Part shown: one piece after another, positions 50,406-62,300 of the stretch
How positions within the stretch are numbered: the stretch's first letter is position 1
Layout of the letters: every line of letters starts with the position of its first letter
Assembly: GCF_050948175.1 (NCBI RefSeq)
Contig: NW_027490129.1
Span: 124,001-188,000, forward strand
DNA length: 64,000 nt
Direction of reading: 5' to 3'
Origin: Xylocopa sonorina
Lineage: Eukaryota; Arthropoda; Insecta; Hymenoptera; Apidae
Notes under the pieces: model-generated
The model's input: the letters and a program-made list of their open reading frames with translations, nothing else
The model's database searches: none
Told to the model about the DNA's origin: nothing
Position numbers and translations under genes: made by a program

Positions 50406-51515
50406 ATTTTATGTCACGTCCGGCGAAATAACTTTTCGTTTATCCGGAGGCTTCACGACACCAGCCTATTTGTTCGAAATTCGGTCCGCGGAAACGCGTT
50501 ACGACCGGGTTCGACTATTTCAGCTAACGCGACACGGACAAAACACTCGCGATTCGCGGATATTAGGAGTTGGAAATATTACCTTTGCTGATTTCGATCT
50601 CGATACGTTGGTAAAATTCTCGCCGTGGATCGTTGATTGGTATCGACGTAGGTGCTGGCCTGTTGATTGAGGTTGATAATTCAATGAGCTTCCAGCGAAG
50701 CGGGAAACTGCGACTCGGATGCGAAGCGGATTCGGTGGAGACTGTAGATATCGCAGCAACCTCGGCTGCGGAAACAGGAGACTCGGCGTTGCTGGAGACT
50801 TCGGAGAGATGCTGCTGAGTAGGTGCGGAGACAGGTTGCTGGTACACGGGGATCCGGGATACGTTACCGAAGTATCCACGCACAAGTGAGCGAAGGAAAT
50901 TCTTCCTACCCGCGCGTCGTGTTCTTCGCGAACCGGAATCACGCCCCATTCACCCAGAGTTTTCTGTACTAACAGACAATGCTCGGAAGGATAAGCGGCG
51001 GTCCGCTCTATCGCAACTCTGCAAAGCTGAGTTCTATACTCCTTCGAGGTGATGGGAAGCTACCCAGTTGTATGGAAGAGACACGTGGAAGAATTCGTTG
51101 TTACTGTTTGTATTAAGCGCGAGAAGTGGCATTTGATTTAGTAGATATAGGAATTAGTAGATATGGTATTAAACTCAAAAACTAGATGTAGTAAAATAAA
51201 TGGAATATATTCTAAGTTAAAATTATACAAAGTTGAAATTATTCTAAGTTAGAACTAAGGAAATAGAAATACTAGCGCGTAGCCTAGACCCCACATTGAG
51301 GCGGCTAATGGCTCGAGTATAAGAAATGGTACTGGAGGATTCGACTCCTCGGACTGGAATCTCGAAGTAGACTGACTCTCTGGAGTCGCGTCTCGGACCT
51401 CCTCGGTTCGCGAGGCGCTTCGGTCGCGGGCGCTCGTAGTGGGGAGCGCGAAGTCCAGCGAGTGGGGACTCGCGGCTCGTGGTGGGGCTAGCTGCGCGTG
51501 TCGTTGGCGCAGGCG

Positions 51516-51536
51516 CGTCTTAATATATAATCATAT
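51516..51536 (-). promoter_or_regulatory. TATA-like sequence in 5' LTR
   Basis: On the minus strand ATTATATATTAAG lies about 500 bp into the LTR, after the GC-rich first part. A start site shortly downstream would be plausible, but no initiator could be confirmed. Confidence 0.25.
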
Positions 51537-52015
51537 ACCTACGGACTTAGAATTACGTGTGTGTTGTGGTGTGTTACAATATGTGTCATGAGTACTTAGA
51601 TTTAGGATTATAATACATGTACATAGATGTAATATATGAGTTAAAAATAGTATACAGGGTCTGGCAATGTTGGTTCCCTAAACTGGAACAGTCCCCATTC
51701 CGGTGACGGGCTGCGACTTCTTCCCTCTGGACGGAGTCCTCGATGCGAGGGAGGCGGGGATGCTCGTAGGTGCGAGCGAGACAGCGTTGCTCGTTGGTGC
51801 GAGCGAGACAGCGTTGCTCGTTGGTGCGAGCGAGACAGCGTTGCTCGTTGGTGCGAGCGAGAAAGAGGTGTTCCTACGTGCGTGTGAGCGCGTGCGCCCG
51901 TGCGCGCGCGAACGCTGCTGGTTGCTGAATCTGCAGGCGTGTACGGCAGGTTGCCTGCGTGCAGGGGTTGATGCTGGAGGCGGTGAGGAGGCTGATGGGT
52001 GGCAGGCGCTACGCC

Positions 52016-52023
52016 TGACGTCA
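52016..52023. promoter_or_regulatory. CRE-like palindrome at the LTR tip
   Basis: TGACGTCA, the consensus for CREB/ATF factors, occupies bases 3-10 of the LTR. It is also present in the 3' LTR (44424-44431) and kept in the diverged solo LTR (22074-22081). It may be a transcription factor site, an integrase end-recognition sequence, or both. Confidence 0.45.
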
Positions 52024-52025
52024 CA

Positions 52026-52029
52026 CTAC
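52026..52029. other. Target site duplication (right)
   Basis: CTAC directly after the LTR ending at 52025; with the left copy it gives a 4-bp duplication, typical for Gypsy-type integrases. Confidence 0.85.
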
Positions 52030-52965
52030 GATACCTAGACATTTGCAAACTCTATTTACTAGGAAGGAAGTGTCGCATTTACGTTCATTTGAAGTGAACA
52101 CGAGGTATACATAACACTCCACAACGAATATTATACACTATCACGAAATATAGTAATGAAATGCGATATCGGGATTTAGGAAGCATTAGAACTCTACTGC
52201 TTCGATACGTAGACATCTGGAAACGCTATTTCCCAGGAAGGAAGTTCCGCATTTACATTCTTTTGAAGTGAATACGAGTTATACATGACACTTCGCAATG
52301 AATATTGTATCTTATCATGAAACATTGAAATGAAATGCGTTATCGCGTTTTGAGAAGCATTAGAACTCTATTGCTACTAGACGTAGATATCTTCAATCGT
52401 AATTTCCTTGCAAGGAAGTGTCGCATTTACATTCTTTTGGACGGAATACGAGGTAGACATGGTACTTCGCAATGAATATTATATCTTATCATGAAACGTA
52501 GAAATGAGATGCGATATCGCGTTTTGAGAAGCATTAGAGCTCTATTGCGTCGATACGTAGACACCTGCAGACGCTAATTCCTAGCAAGGAAATGTCGCAT
52601 TTACATTCATCTGAAGTGCAGACGAGGAATACATAGCACTACGCAATGAATGTTATGGGTTATCATGAAACAGAGAAGTGAGATGCGTTATCGCGTTTTA
52701 AGTAGTATTAGAACACTATTCTTTCTGTACCTAGACAACTGGAAGCGCTATTTCCTAGCAAAGGAAATCTCGCATTTACGTTCATTTGAAGTGAATACGG
52801 GGTATGCATGACACTTCGCAATGAATATAATATCTTATCATGAAACATAGAAATGAGATGCGATATCCCGTTTTAAGGAGCATTAGCACACAATTGCTAC
52901 GATACGTAGACATCGGCAAACGCTATTTCCTAGCAAGGAAGTGTCGCAGTTACATTTTTTTGAAG
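52030..52965 (-). repeat. Satellite array, minus orientation (continuation)
   Basis: Five to six monomers continue the array split by the LTR element. They end at CATTTTTTTGAAG, where an LTR-like sequence begins. Confidence 0.94.
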
Positions 52966-53314
52966 TGTCACGTCCTGAAGTCGCGAAAGCGCTCGTCACG
53001 TGGACACTTATCGTAGCCGTTCCCGAAATCGAAGCGAATTGCGCAGGGCTGCGTTCGTCGGCGGACAAGACTCGATTTACCCGTTACAAAGACGTGCAAC
53101 TTACCTTTCGATGCTCCAGGCGTCGTAGCTCTCCTCATCCTCGTAGCGTGGAGTGGAATCCTCCCTCGCGTATGTGTGGCGTCGCATCCCCGTTCCGTGG
53201 CGGCGAGTATGCGCGTTGCCAGCGTGTTGGGGATCCGGATGCTGGAGGATGTGCGGATGCTGATCTGTGGCCGTCGAGGATGGCGGGCGCCGTCTGAGGT
53301 TGGCAGGCGGTACA
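52966..53314 (-). mobile_element. Short LTR-like remnant related to family 1
   Basis: It begins TGTCACGTCC, as family-1 LTRs do, and ends GGCAGGCGGTACA. The last 90 bp match the end of those LTRs (GATGCTGGAGGA.GTG.GGA.GCTGAT), but the middle does not and the TGACGTCA tip is missing. It is either an internally deleted LTR or a short related family. The flanks TGAAG and CTTTGC give no target duplication. Satellite switches from minus to + across it. Confidence 0.65.
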
Positions 53315-56300
53315 CTTTGCTAGGAAGTAGCGTTAGCAGATATCTACGTATCGAAGCAATAGATTTCTAATGCTTCTTAAAAAGCAATGTTGCATCGCAG
53401 TTCTATGTTTCATGATGAGATACAATATTCATTGCAAAGTGTTATGTATACTTCGTCTGCACTACAAAAGAATGAAAATGCCACACTTCCTTGCTAAGAA
53501 ATAGCGTTTCCAGATGTCAAAGCATCGAAGCAATTGATTTCCAATGCTTCTTTAAACGGGATATCAACTCTCAGTTCTATGTTTCACGATAAGATACAAT
53601 ATTCATTGCGAAGTGTCATGTAGGCCTCGCATACACTTCAAACGAATTTAAATGCTACATTTCCTTCCTAGGAAGTAGGGTTTGCAGATGTCTACGTATC
53701 GAAGCAATAGAATTCTAATGCTTCTTAAATCGCCATGTTGCATCTCATTTCTATGTTTCACGATAAGATTTAATATTCATTGTGCAGTGTTATGTATATC
53801 TCGTCTACTCTTCAAATGAATGTAAATGCGACACTCCCTTGCTAGGAAGTAGCGTTTGCAAATGTCTACGTATCGAAGCAATAGAGTCCTAATGCTTCTT
53901 AAATCGCCATGTTGCATCTCATTTCTATGTTCCATGATAAGATATAATATTCATTGTGCAGTGTTACGTATATCTTGTCTATACATGAAATGAATGTAAA
54001 TGCGACACTTCCTTGCTAGGAGATAGCGTTTGCAGATGTCTACGTATCGAAGCAATAGAGTTCTAATGCTTCTTAAATCGCCATATCGCATCTCATTTCT
54101 ATGTTTCATGATAAGATATAATATCCATTGTGCAGTGTTATTTATACTTCGTATTCACCTCAAAAGAATGTAAATGCGACACTTGCTTGCTAGGAAATAG
54201 CGTTTGCAGGTGTCTACGTATCGAAGCAATAGAGTTCTAATGCTTCTTAAATCGCGATATCGCATCACATTTCTATGTTTCATGATAAGATATAATATCC
54301 ATTGTGCAGTGTTATTTATACTTCGTATTCACCTCAAAAGAATGTAGATGCGACACTTGCTTGCTAGGAAATAGCGTTTGCAGATGTCTACGTATCGAAG
54401 CAATAGAGTTCTAATGATACTTAATTCGCGGTATCGCATCTCATATCTATGTTTCATGATAATATGTAATATTCATTGCGAAGTGTCATGTATACCTCGC
54501 ATACACATCAAATGAATGTGAATGCGACAGTTCCTTGCTAGGAAATAGCGTTTGCAGATATCTACGTATCGAAGCAATAGAATCCTAATGCTTCTTAAGT
54601 CGCCATATTGCATCACATTTCTATGTTTCATGATAAGATATAAAATTCATTGTGGAGTGTCATGTATTCCTCGTATTTACTTCCAAAGAGTGTAAACGCG
54701 ACACTTCCTTCCCAGGAAATAGCGTTTGCTGATGTCCACGTATCGTAGCATTAGTGCTCTAATGCTTCTCAAAACGCGACATCGTTTCTCATTTCTATGT
54801 TTCATGATAGTATATAATACTCATTGCGTAATGTCATGTACACCTCGCATACACTTCAAATGAATGTAAATGCGACACTTCCCACCTGGGAAATTTCGTT
54901 TGCAGATGTCTACGTATCGTGGCATTGGAGGTCTAATGCTTCTCAATACGCGATATCGCTTCGCATTACTATGCTTCATGATAATATATAATATTCATTG
55001 CCAAGTGTCATGTATACCTCGTATTCCTTACAGGAGAATGTAAATGCGACACTTCCTTGCTAGGAAGTAGCGTTTGCGGATGTCTACGTATCGAAGCAAT
55101 AGAGTTCTAATGCTTCTCAAAACGCGATATCGCTACTCATTACTACGATTCATGATAATATATAATATTCATTGTGGAGTGTTATGTATACCTCGTATTC
55201 ACTTCAAAAGAATGTAAATGCGACACATCCTTGCTAGGAAATAGACATAATATTCATTGCGAAGTGTCATGCATACCTCGTATTCCTTTCAAAAGAATGT
55301 AAACGCGACACTTCCTTGCTAGGAAATAGTGTTTGCACATATCTAGTATCGAAGCAATAGACTTCTAATGCTTCTTAAATCGCCATATCGCATATCATTT
55401 CTGTGTTTCATGATAAGATATAATATTCATTGTGCAGTGTTACGTATACCTCGTATTCACCTCAAAGGAATGTAACTGCGACACTTCCTTGCTAGGAATT
55501 AGCGTTTGCAGATATCTACGTATCGAAGCAATAGGGTTCTAAAGCTTCTTAAATCGCGATATCGCATCTCATTTCTATGTTTCATGATAAGATATAATAT
55601 TCATATTGCAGTGTTATGAATACCTCGTATTCACTTCAAAAGAATGTAAATGCGACACTTCCTTGCTTGGATATAGCGTTTGCAGATGTCTACGTATCGA
55701 GGCAATAGTTTTCTAAATCTTTCTAATTCGCAATATCGCATCTCATTTCTATGTTTCATGATAAGATATAATATTCATTGCGAAGTGTCACGTATACCTC
55801 GTATTCCTTCCAAAAGAATGTAAATGCGACACATCCTTGCTAGGAAGTAGCGTTTGCAAATGTCTACGTATCGAACCAATAGATTTCTAATGCTTCTTAA
55901 ATCGCCACATCGCATCTCATTTCTACGTTTCATGATAAGATATAATATTCATTGTGCAGTGTCATGTATATCTCGTCTATACTTCAAATGAATGTAAATG
56001 CGACACTTCCCACCTGGGAAATTTCGTTTGCAGATGTCTACGTATCGTGGCATTAGAGGTCTAATGCTTCTCAATACGCGATATCGCTTCGCATTACTAC
56101 TATGTTTCATGATAATATATAATATTCATTGCGAAGTTTCATGTATTCCTCGCATACAATTCAAACGAATGTGAATGCGACAGTGCCTTGCTGGGAAATA
56201 ATGTTAGCAGATGTCTACGTATCGAAGCAATAGAGTTCTAATGCTTCTTAAATCGTCATATCGCATCTCATTCCTATGTTTCATGATAGGATATAATATT

Positions 56301-59300
56301 CATTGCGAAGTGTCATGTATACCTCGTATTCCTTTCAAAAGAATGTAAATGCGACACTTCCTTGCTAGGAAGTAGCGTTTGCAGATGTCTACGTATCGAA
56401 CCAATAGATTTCTAATGCTTCTTAAATCGCCATATCGCATCTCATTTCTATGTTTCATGATAAGATATAATATTCATTGTGCAGTGTCATGTATATCTCG
56501 TCTATACTTCAAATGAATGTAAATGCGACACTTCCCACCTGGGAAATTTCGTTTGCAGATGTCTACGTATCGTGGCATTGGAGGTCTAATGCTTCTCAAT
56601 ACGCGATATCGCTTCGCATTACTATGCTTCATGATAATATATAATATTCATTGCCAAGTGTCATGTATACCTCGTATTCCTTACAGGAGAATGTAAATGC
56701 GACACTTCCTTGCTAGGAAGTAGCGTTTGCGGATGTCTACGTATCGAAGCAATAGAGTTCTAATGCTTCTCAAAACGCGATATCGCTACTCATTACTACG
56801 ATTCATGATAATATATAATATTCATTGTGGAGTGTTATGTATACCTCGTATTCACTTCAAAAGAATGTAAATGCGACACATACTTGCTAGGAAATAGACA
56901 TAATATTCATTGCGAAGTGTCATGTATACCTCGTATTCCTTTCAAAAGAATGTAAACGCGACACTTCCTTGCTAGGAAATAGTGTTTGCACATATCTAGT
57001 ATCGAAGCAATAGAATTCTAATGCTTCTTAAATCGCCATATCGCATATCATTTCTGTGTTTCATGATAAGATATAATATTCATTGTGCAGTGTTACGTAT
57101 ACCTCGTATTCACCTCAAAGGAATGTAACTGCGACACTTCCTTGCTAGGAATTAGCGTTTGCAGATATCTACGTATCGAAGCAATAGGGTTCTAAAGCTT
57201 CTTAAATCGCAATATCGCATCTCATATCTATGTTTCATGATGAGATATAGAATTCATTGCGAAGTGTCATGTATACCTCGCATACACTCCAACTGAATGT
57301 AAGTGCGACACGTCCTTGCTAGGAAATAGCGTTTCCAGATGTCTACGTATCGAAGCAATAGAGTTCTAAAGCTTCTTTAACCGCCATATCGCATGTCATT
57401 CCTATGTTTCATGATAAGATATATTATTCATTGTGCAGTGTCATGAATACCTCGCATACACTTCAAATTAATGTGAATGCGACAGTTCCTTGCTAGGAAA
57501 TAGTGTTTGCAGATAACTACGTAACGTGGCATTAGGGTTCTAATGCTTCTCAAGATGCGATATCGCGTCTCATTCCTATGTTTCATGATAATATATAATA
57601 TTCATTGCGAAGTGTCATGTATACCTCGCATACACTTAAAATTGATATAAATGCGACACTTCCTTGCTAGGAAATGGCGTTTGCAGATGTCTGCGTATCG
57701 AAGCAATAGAGTTCAAATGCTTCTTAAATCGCCATGTTGCATCCCATTACTATGTATCATGGTAAGATATAATATTCATTGTGCAGTGTTATGTATATCT
57801 CGTATTCCTTTCAAAAGAATGTAAATGCGACACTTCCTTGTTAGGAAGTAGCGTTTGCAGATGTCTACGTATCGAAGCAATAGATTTCTAAACCATCTTA
57901 AATCGCCATATCGCATCTCATATTTACGTTTCTTGATAAGATATAATATTCATTGTGCAGTGTCATGTATACCTCGCATACACTTCAAATTAATGTGAAT
58001 GCGACAGTTCCTTGCTAGGAAATAGTGTTTGCAGATATCTACGTATCGTGGCATTAGGGATCTAATGCTTCTCAAGATGCGATATCGCGCCTCATTTGTA
58101 TGTTTCATGATAATATATAATATTCATTGCGAAGTGTCATGTATACCTCATATACACTTTAATTGAATGTTCATACGACATTTCCTTGCTAGGAAATAGC
58201 GTTTGCAGATGTCAACGTATCGAAGCAATAGAATTGTAATGCTTCTCAAAACGCGATATCGCTTCGCATTCCTATGTTTCATGATAAGATATAATATTCA
58301 TTGTGCAGTGTTAAGAATATCTCGTATTCACTTCAAAAGAATGTAAATGCGATACTTCCTTGCTAGGAAATAGCGTTTTCAGATGTCTACGTATCGGGGT
58401 AATAGAGTTTTAATGCTTTTTAAAACGTGATATCGCATCTCATTTCTATGTTTCATGATATGATATAATATCCATTGCGAAGTGTCATGTATACCTCGAA
58501 TTTACTTCAAAAGAATATAAATGCGACACTTCTTTCCTAAGAAATAGCGTTTGCAGATGTCTACGTATCCAAGCAATAGATTTCTAATGCTTCTTAAAAC
58601 GCGATATCGCATCTCATTTCTATGTTTGATGATAGTATACAATATTCAATGCGAAGTGTCACTTATGCCTCGTATTCACTTCAAAAGAAAGTAAATGCGA
58701 CACTTCTTTGCTAGGAAGTAGAGTTTGCAGATGTCTACGTATCGTAACAATAGGGTTCTTATGCGCTTTGTATCGCGATATCGCATCTCATTAATATGTT
58801 ACATGATAAGATATAATATTCATTGCGAAGTTTCATGTATACCACATATTCTCTTCAAAATAATGTAAATGCGACACTTCCATGCTAGGAAATAGCGTTT
58901 ACAGATGTCTCTGTTTCGAAGCAGTAGATTTCTTGTTCTTCTTAAATCGCGATATCGCATCTCATTTCAACGTTCCATGATAAGATATAATATTCATTGC
59001 GAAGTGTACCTTGTAACTCGCAAACACTTCAAATGAGTGTAAATGCGACACTTTCTTGCTAGGAAACAGCGTGTCCAGATGTCTACGTATCAAAATAATT
59101 GAGCCCTAATGCTTCTTAAAACGAGATGTCCCATCTTATTTCGATGTTTCATGTTAGGATACAATATTCGTTGCGAAGTGTTATGTATACCTCATATTCT
59201 CTTCAAAATAATGTAAATGCGACACTTCCATGCTAGGAAATAGCGTTTACAGATGTCTCCGTTTCGAAGCAGTAGAGTTCTAATGCTTCTTAAATCGCGA

Positions 59301-62300
59301 TATCGCATTTCATTTATATGTTTCGTTATAATGTATAATATTCATTGTGGAGTGTTATGTATACCTTGTATTCACTTCAATGGAATATAAATGCAACACT
59401 TCCTTGCTATTAAATAGCGTTTGCAGATGTTACCGTATCGAAGCAGAAGAGATCTAATGCTTCATAAATCGCGTTACCGCATTGCATATCTATGTTTCGT
59501 GATAAGGTATAATATTCATTGTGAAGGGTTATGTGTACCCCGTATTCGCTTCAAAAGAATGTAAATGCGACACTTCCTTGGTATTAAATAGCGTTTGCAG
59601 GTGTCTACGTATCGTAGCAATAGAGTTCTAATGCTTCTTAAAAGGACATAACGCACCTAATTTCTATGTCTCATGATAAGATATAATATTCATTGCGAAG
59701 TGTTATGTATAATTCGCATACACTAGAAATGCATGTAAATGCACTTTCTTGCTAGGAAATAGCGTTTCCAGATGTCTACGTATCGAAGAAACAGAGTTCT
59801 AATGCATCTTAAAACGGGATATCGCATCTCACTTCTATGTTTCACGATAAAATATAATATCCATTGCGAAGTGTTATGTATACCCCGCATACACTTCAAA
59901 TAAATGTAAATGCGACACTTCCTTGCTTGGAAATAACGTTTGCAGATATCTACGTATCGTAGCAATAAATTTCTAACGCTTCTTATAGCTCGATATCGCA
60001 TCTCATTTCTATGATTCATGATAAGATATAATATTCATTGCGAAGTGTTATGTACTCCTCGTATCTACTCCAAATGAATGTAACTGCGACACTTTCTTGC
60101 TAGGAAGTAGCGTTTCCAGATGTCTACGTATCGAAGCAATAGAGTTCCAATGCTACCTAAAACGAGATATCGCAAACCAATCCTATGTTTCATGATAAGA
60201 TATTATATTCATTGCGAATTGTCATGTATACCTCGTACTCACTTCAAATGTATGTAAATGCGATACTATCATGCTAGGAAATAGCGTTTGCAGATGTCTA
60301 CGTATCGAAGAAATAGAGTTCTAAAGCTTCCTAAAACGGGATATTGCATCTCCTTTCTATCTCTCACGATAAGATATAATATATATTGCGAGGTGTCATG
60401 TATAAATCGTAATCACTTCAAAAGAATGTAAATGCGACACTTCCTTGCTAGTATGTAGCGTTTGCAGATGTCTACGTATCGAAGCAATAGTGTTCTAATG
60501 CTTCTTAAATCGCGATATCGCATCTCATTCCTAAGTTTCATGATAAGATATAATAATCATTGTGCAGTGTTATGTATACCTCGTATTCACTTCAAAAGAA
60601 TGTAAATCCGACACTTCCTTGCTAGGTAGTAGTTTTGCAGATGTCTACGTATCGAAGCAATAGGGTTCTAATGCTTCTTAAATCGTCATATCGCATCTCA
60701 TTTCTATGTTTCATAATAAGATATAATATTCATTGTGGAGTGTTATGTATACCTCGTATTCACTTCAAAAGAATGTAAACGCGACACTTCCTTGCCAGGT
60801 AATAGCGTTTGTAGATGTCTACGTATCGTAGCATTAGAGATCTAATGCTTCTCAATACGCGATATCGCATCTCATATCTATGTTTCATGACAATATATAG
60901 TATTCATTGCGAAGTGTTACGTATACCTCGCATACACTTCAAATGAATGTGAATGCGACAGTTCCTTGCTGGGAAATAGTGTTTGCAGATATCTACGTAT
61001 CGAAGCAGTAGAGTTCTAAAGCTTCTTCAATCGCGATATCGCATAACATTTCTATATTTCATGGTAAGATATAATATTCATTGTGCAGTGTTATGAATAC
61101 CTCGTATTCACTTCAAAAGAATGTAAATGCGACACCTCCTTGCTAGGAAATAGAGTTTGCAGATGTCTACGTATCGAAGCAATTGTGATCTAATGCTTCT
61201 TAAATCGTCATATCGATTCTCATTTCTATGTTTCATGATAAGATATAATATTCATTGCGAAGAGACATGTACACCTCGTATTCCTTTCAAAAGAATGTAA
61301 ATGCGACACCTCCTTGTTAGGAAGTAGCGTTTGCAGATGTCGACGTACCGAAGCAATAGAGTTCTAATGCTCCTTAAGTCGCCATATTACATCGCATTTC
61401 TATGTTTCATAATAAGATATAATATTCATTGTGCAGTGTTGTGTATACCTCATATTCACTTCAAAAGAAAGTAAATGCGACACTTCTTTGCTAGGAAGTA
61501 GAGTTTGCAGATGTCTACGTATCGTAACAATAGGGTTCTTATGCTCTTTATATCGCGATATCGCATCTCATTTATATGTTACATGATAAGATATAATATT
61601 CATTGCGAAGTGTCATGTATACCACATATTCTCTTCAAAATAATGTAAATGCGACACTTCCACGCTAGGAAATAGTGTTTGCAGATATCTAGTATCGAAG
61701 CAATAGAGTTCTAATGCTTCTTAAATCGCGAGATCACATCTCATATCTATGTTTCGTGATAATATATAATATTCATTGCGAAGAGTCATGTATACCTCGC
61801 ATACACTTCAAATGAATGTGAATGCGACAGTTACTTGCTAGGAAATAGTGATTGCAGATATCTAGTATCGAAGCAATAGAGTTCTAATGCTTCTTAAATC
61901 GCGATATCGCATCTCATTTCTATGTTTCATGATAAGATATAATATTCAGTGTGCAGTGTTATGAATACCTCGTATTCACTTCAAAAGAATGTAAACGCGA
62001 CACTTCGATGCTAGGAAATAGCGTTTGCAGATGTCTACGTATCGTACCATTAGAAATCTGATGCTTCGCAAAACGCGATATCGCTACTCATTACCATGTT
62101 TCATTATAATATATAATATTCATTGTGGAGTGTTATGTATACCTCGTAATCACTTCAAAAGGATGTAAATGCGACACTTCCTTGCTAGGAAATAGCGTTT
62201 GCAGATGTCTACGTATCGGAGCAATAGTTTTCTATTGCTTCTTAAATCGTCATATCGCATCTCATATCTACGTTTCATGATAAGATATAATATTCACTGC

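Larger units (their letters stand above)
42820..52025 (-). mobile_element. Full-length Ty3/Gypsy-type LTR retrotransposon, family 1
   Basis: 9206 bp on the minus strand: 5' LTR (50412-52025), primer binding site, gag, pol, polypurine tract, 3' LTR (42820-44433). CTAC flanks both sides, and removing the element restores a normal monomer (TTGCTAC|GATAC). The LTRs differ at one position only (A at 43803, G at 51395). Both large frames are open and carry all expected catalytic residues, so the copy looks very recent and possibly competent. The order RT, RNase H, integrase and the GPY motif place it in Ty3/Gypsy. There is no env frame. Confidence 0.96.
50412..52025 (-). repeat. 5' LTR of the family-1 element
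   Basis: 1614 bp, identical to the 3' LTR except for G at 51395. It should contain the element's promoter. Confidence 0.97.
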
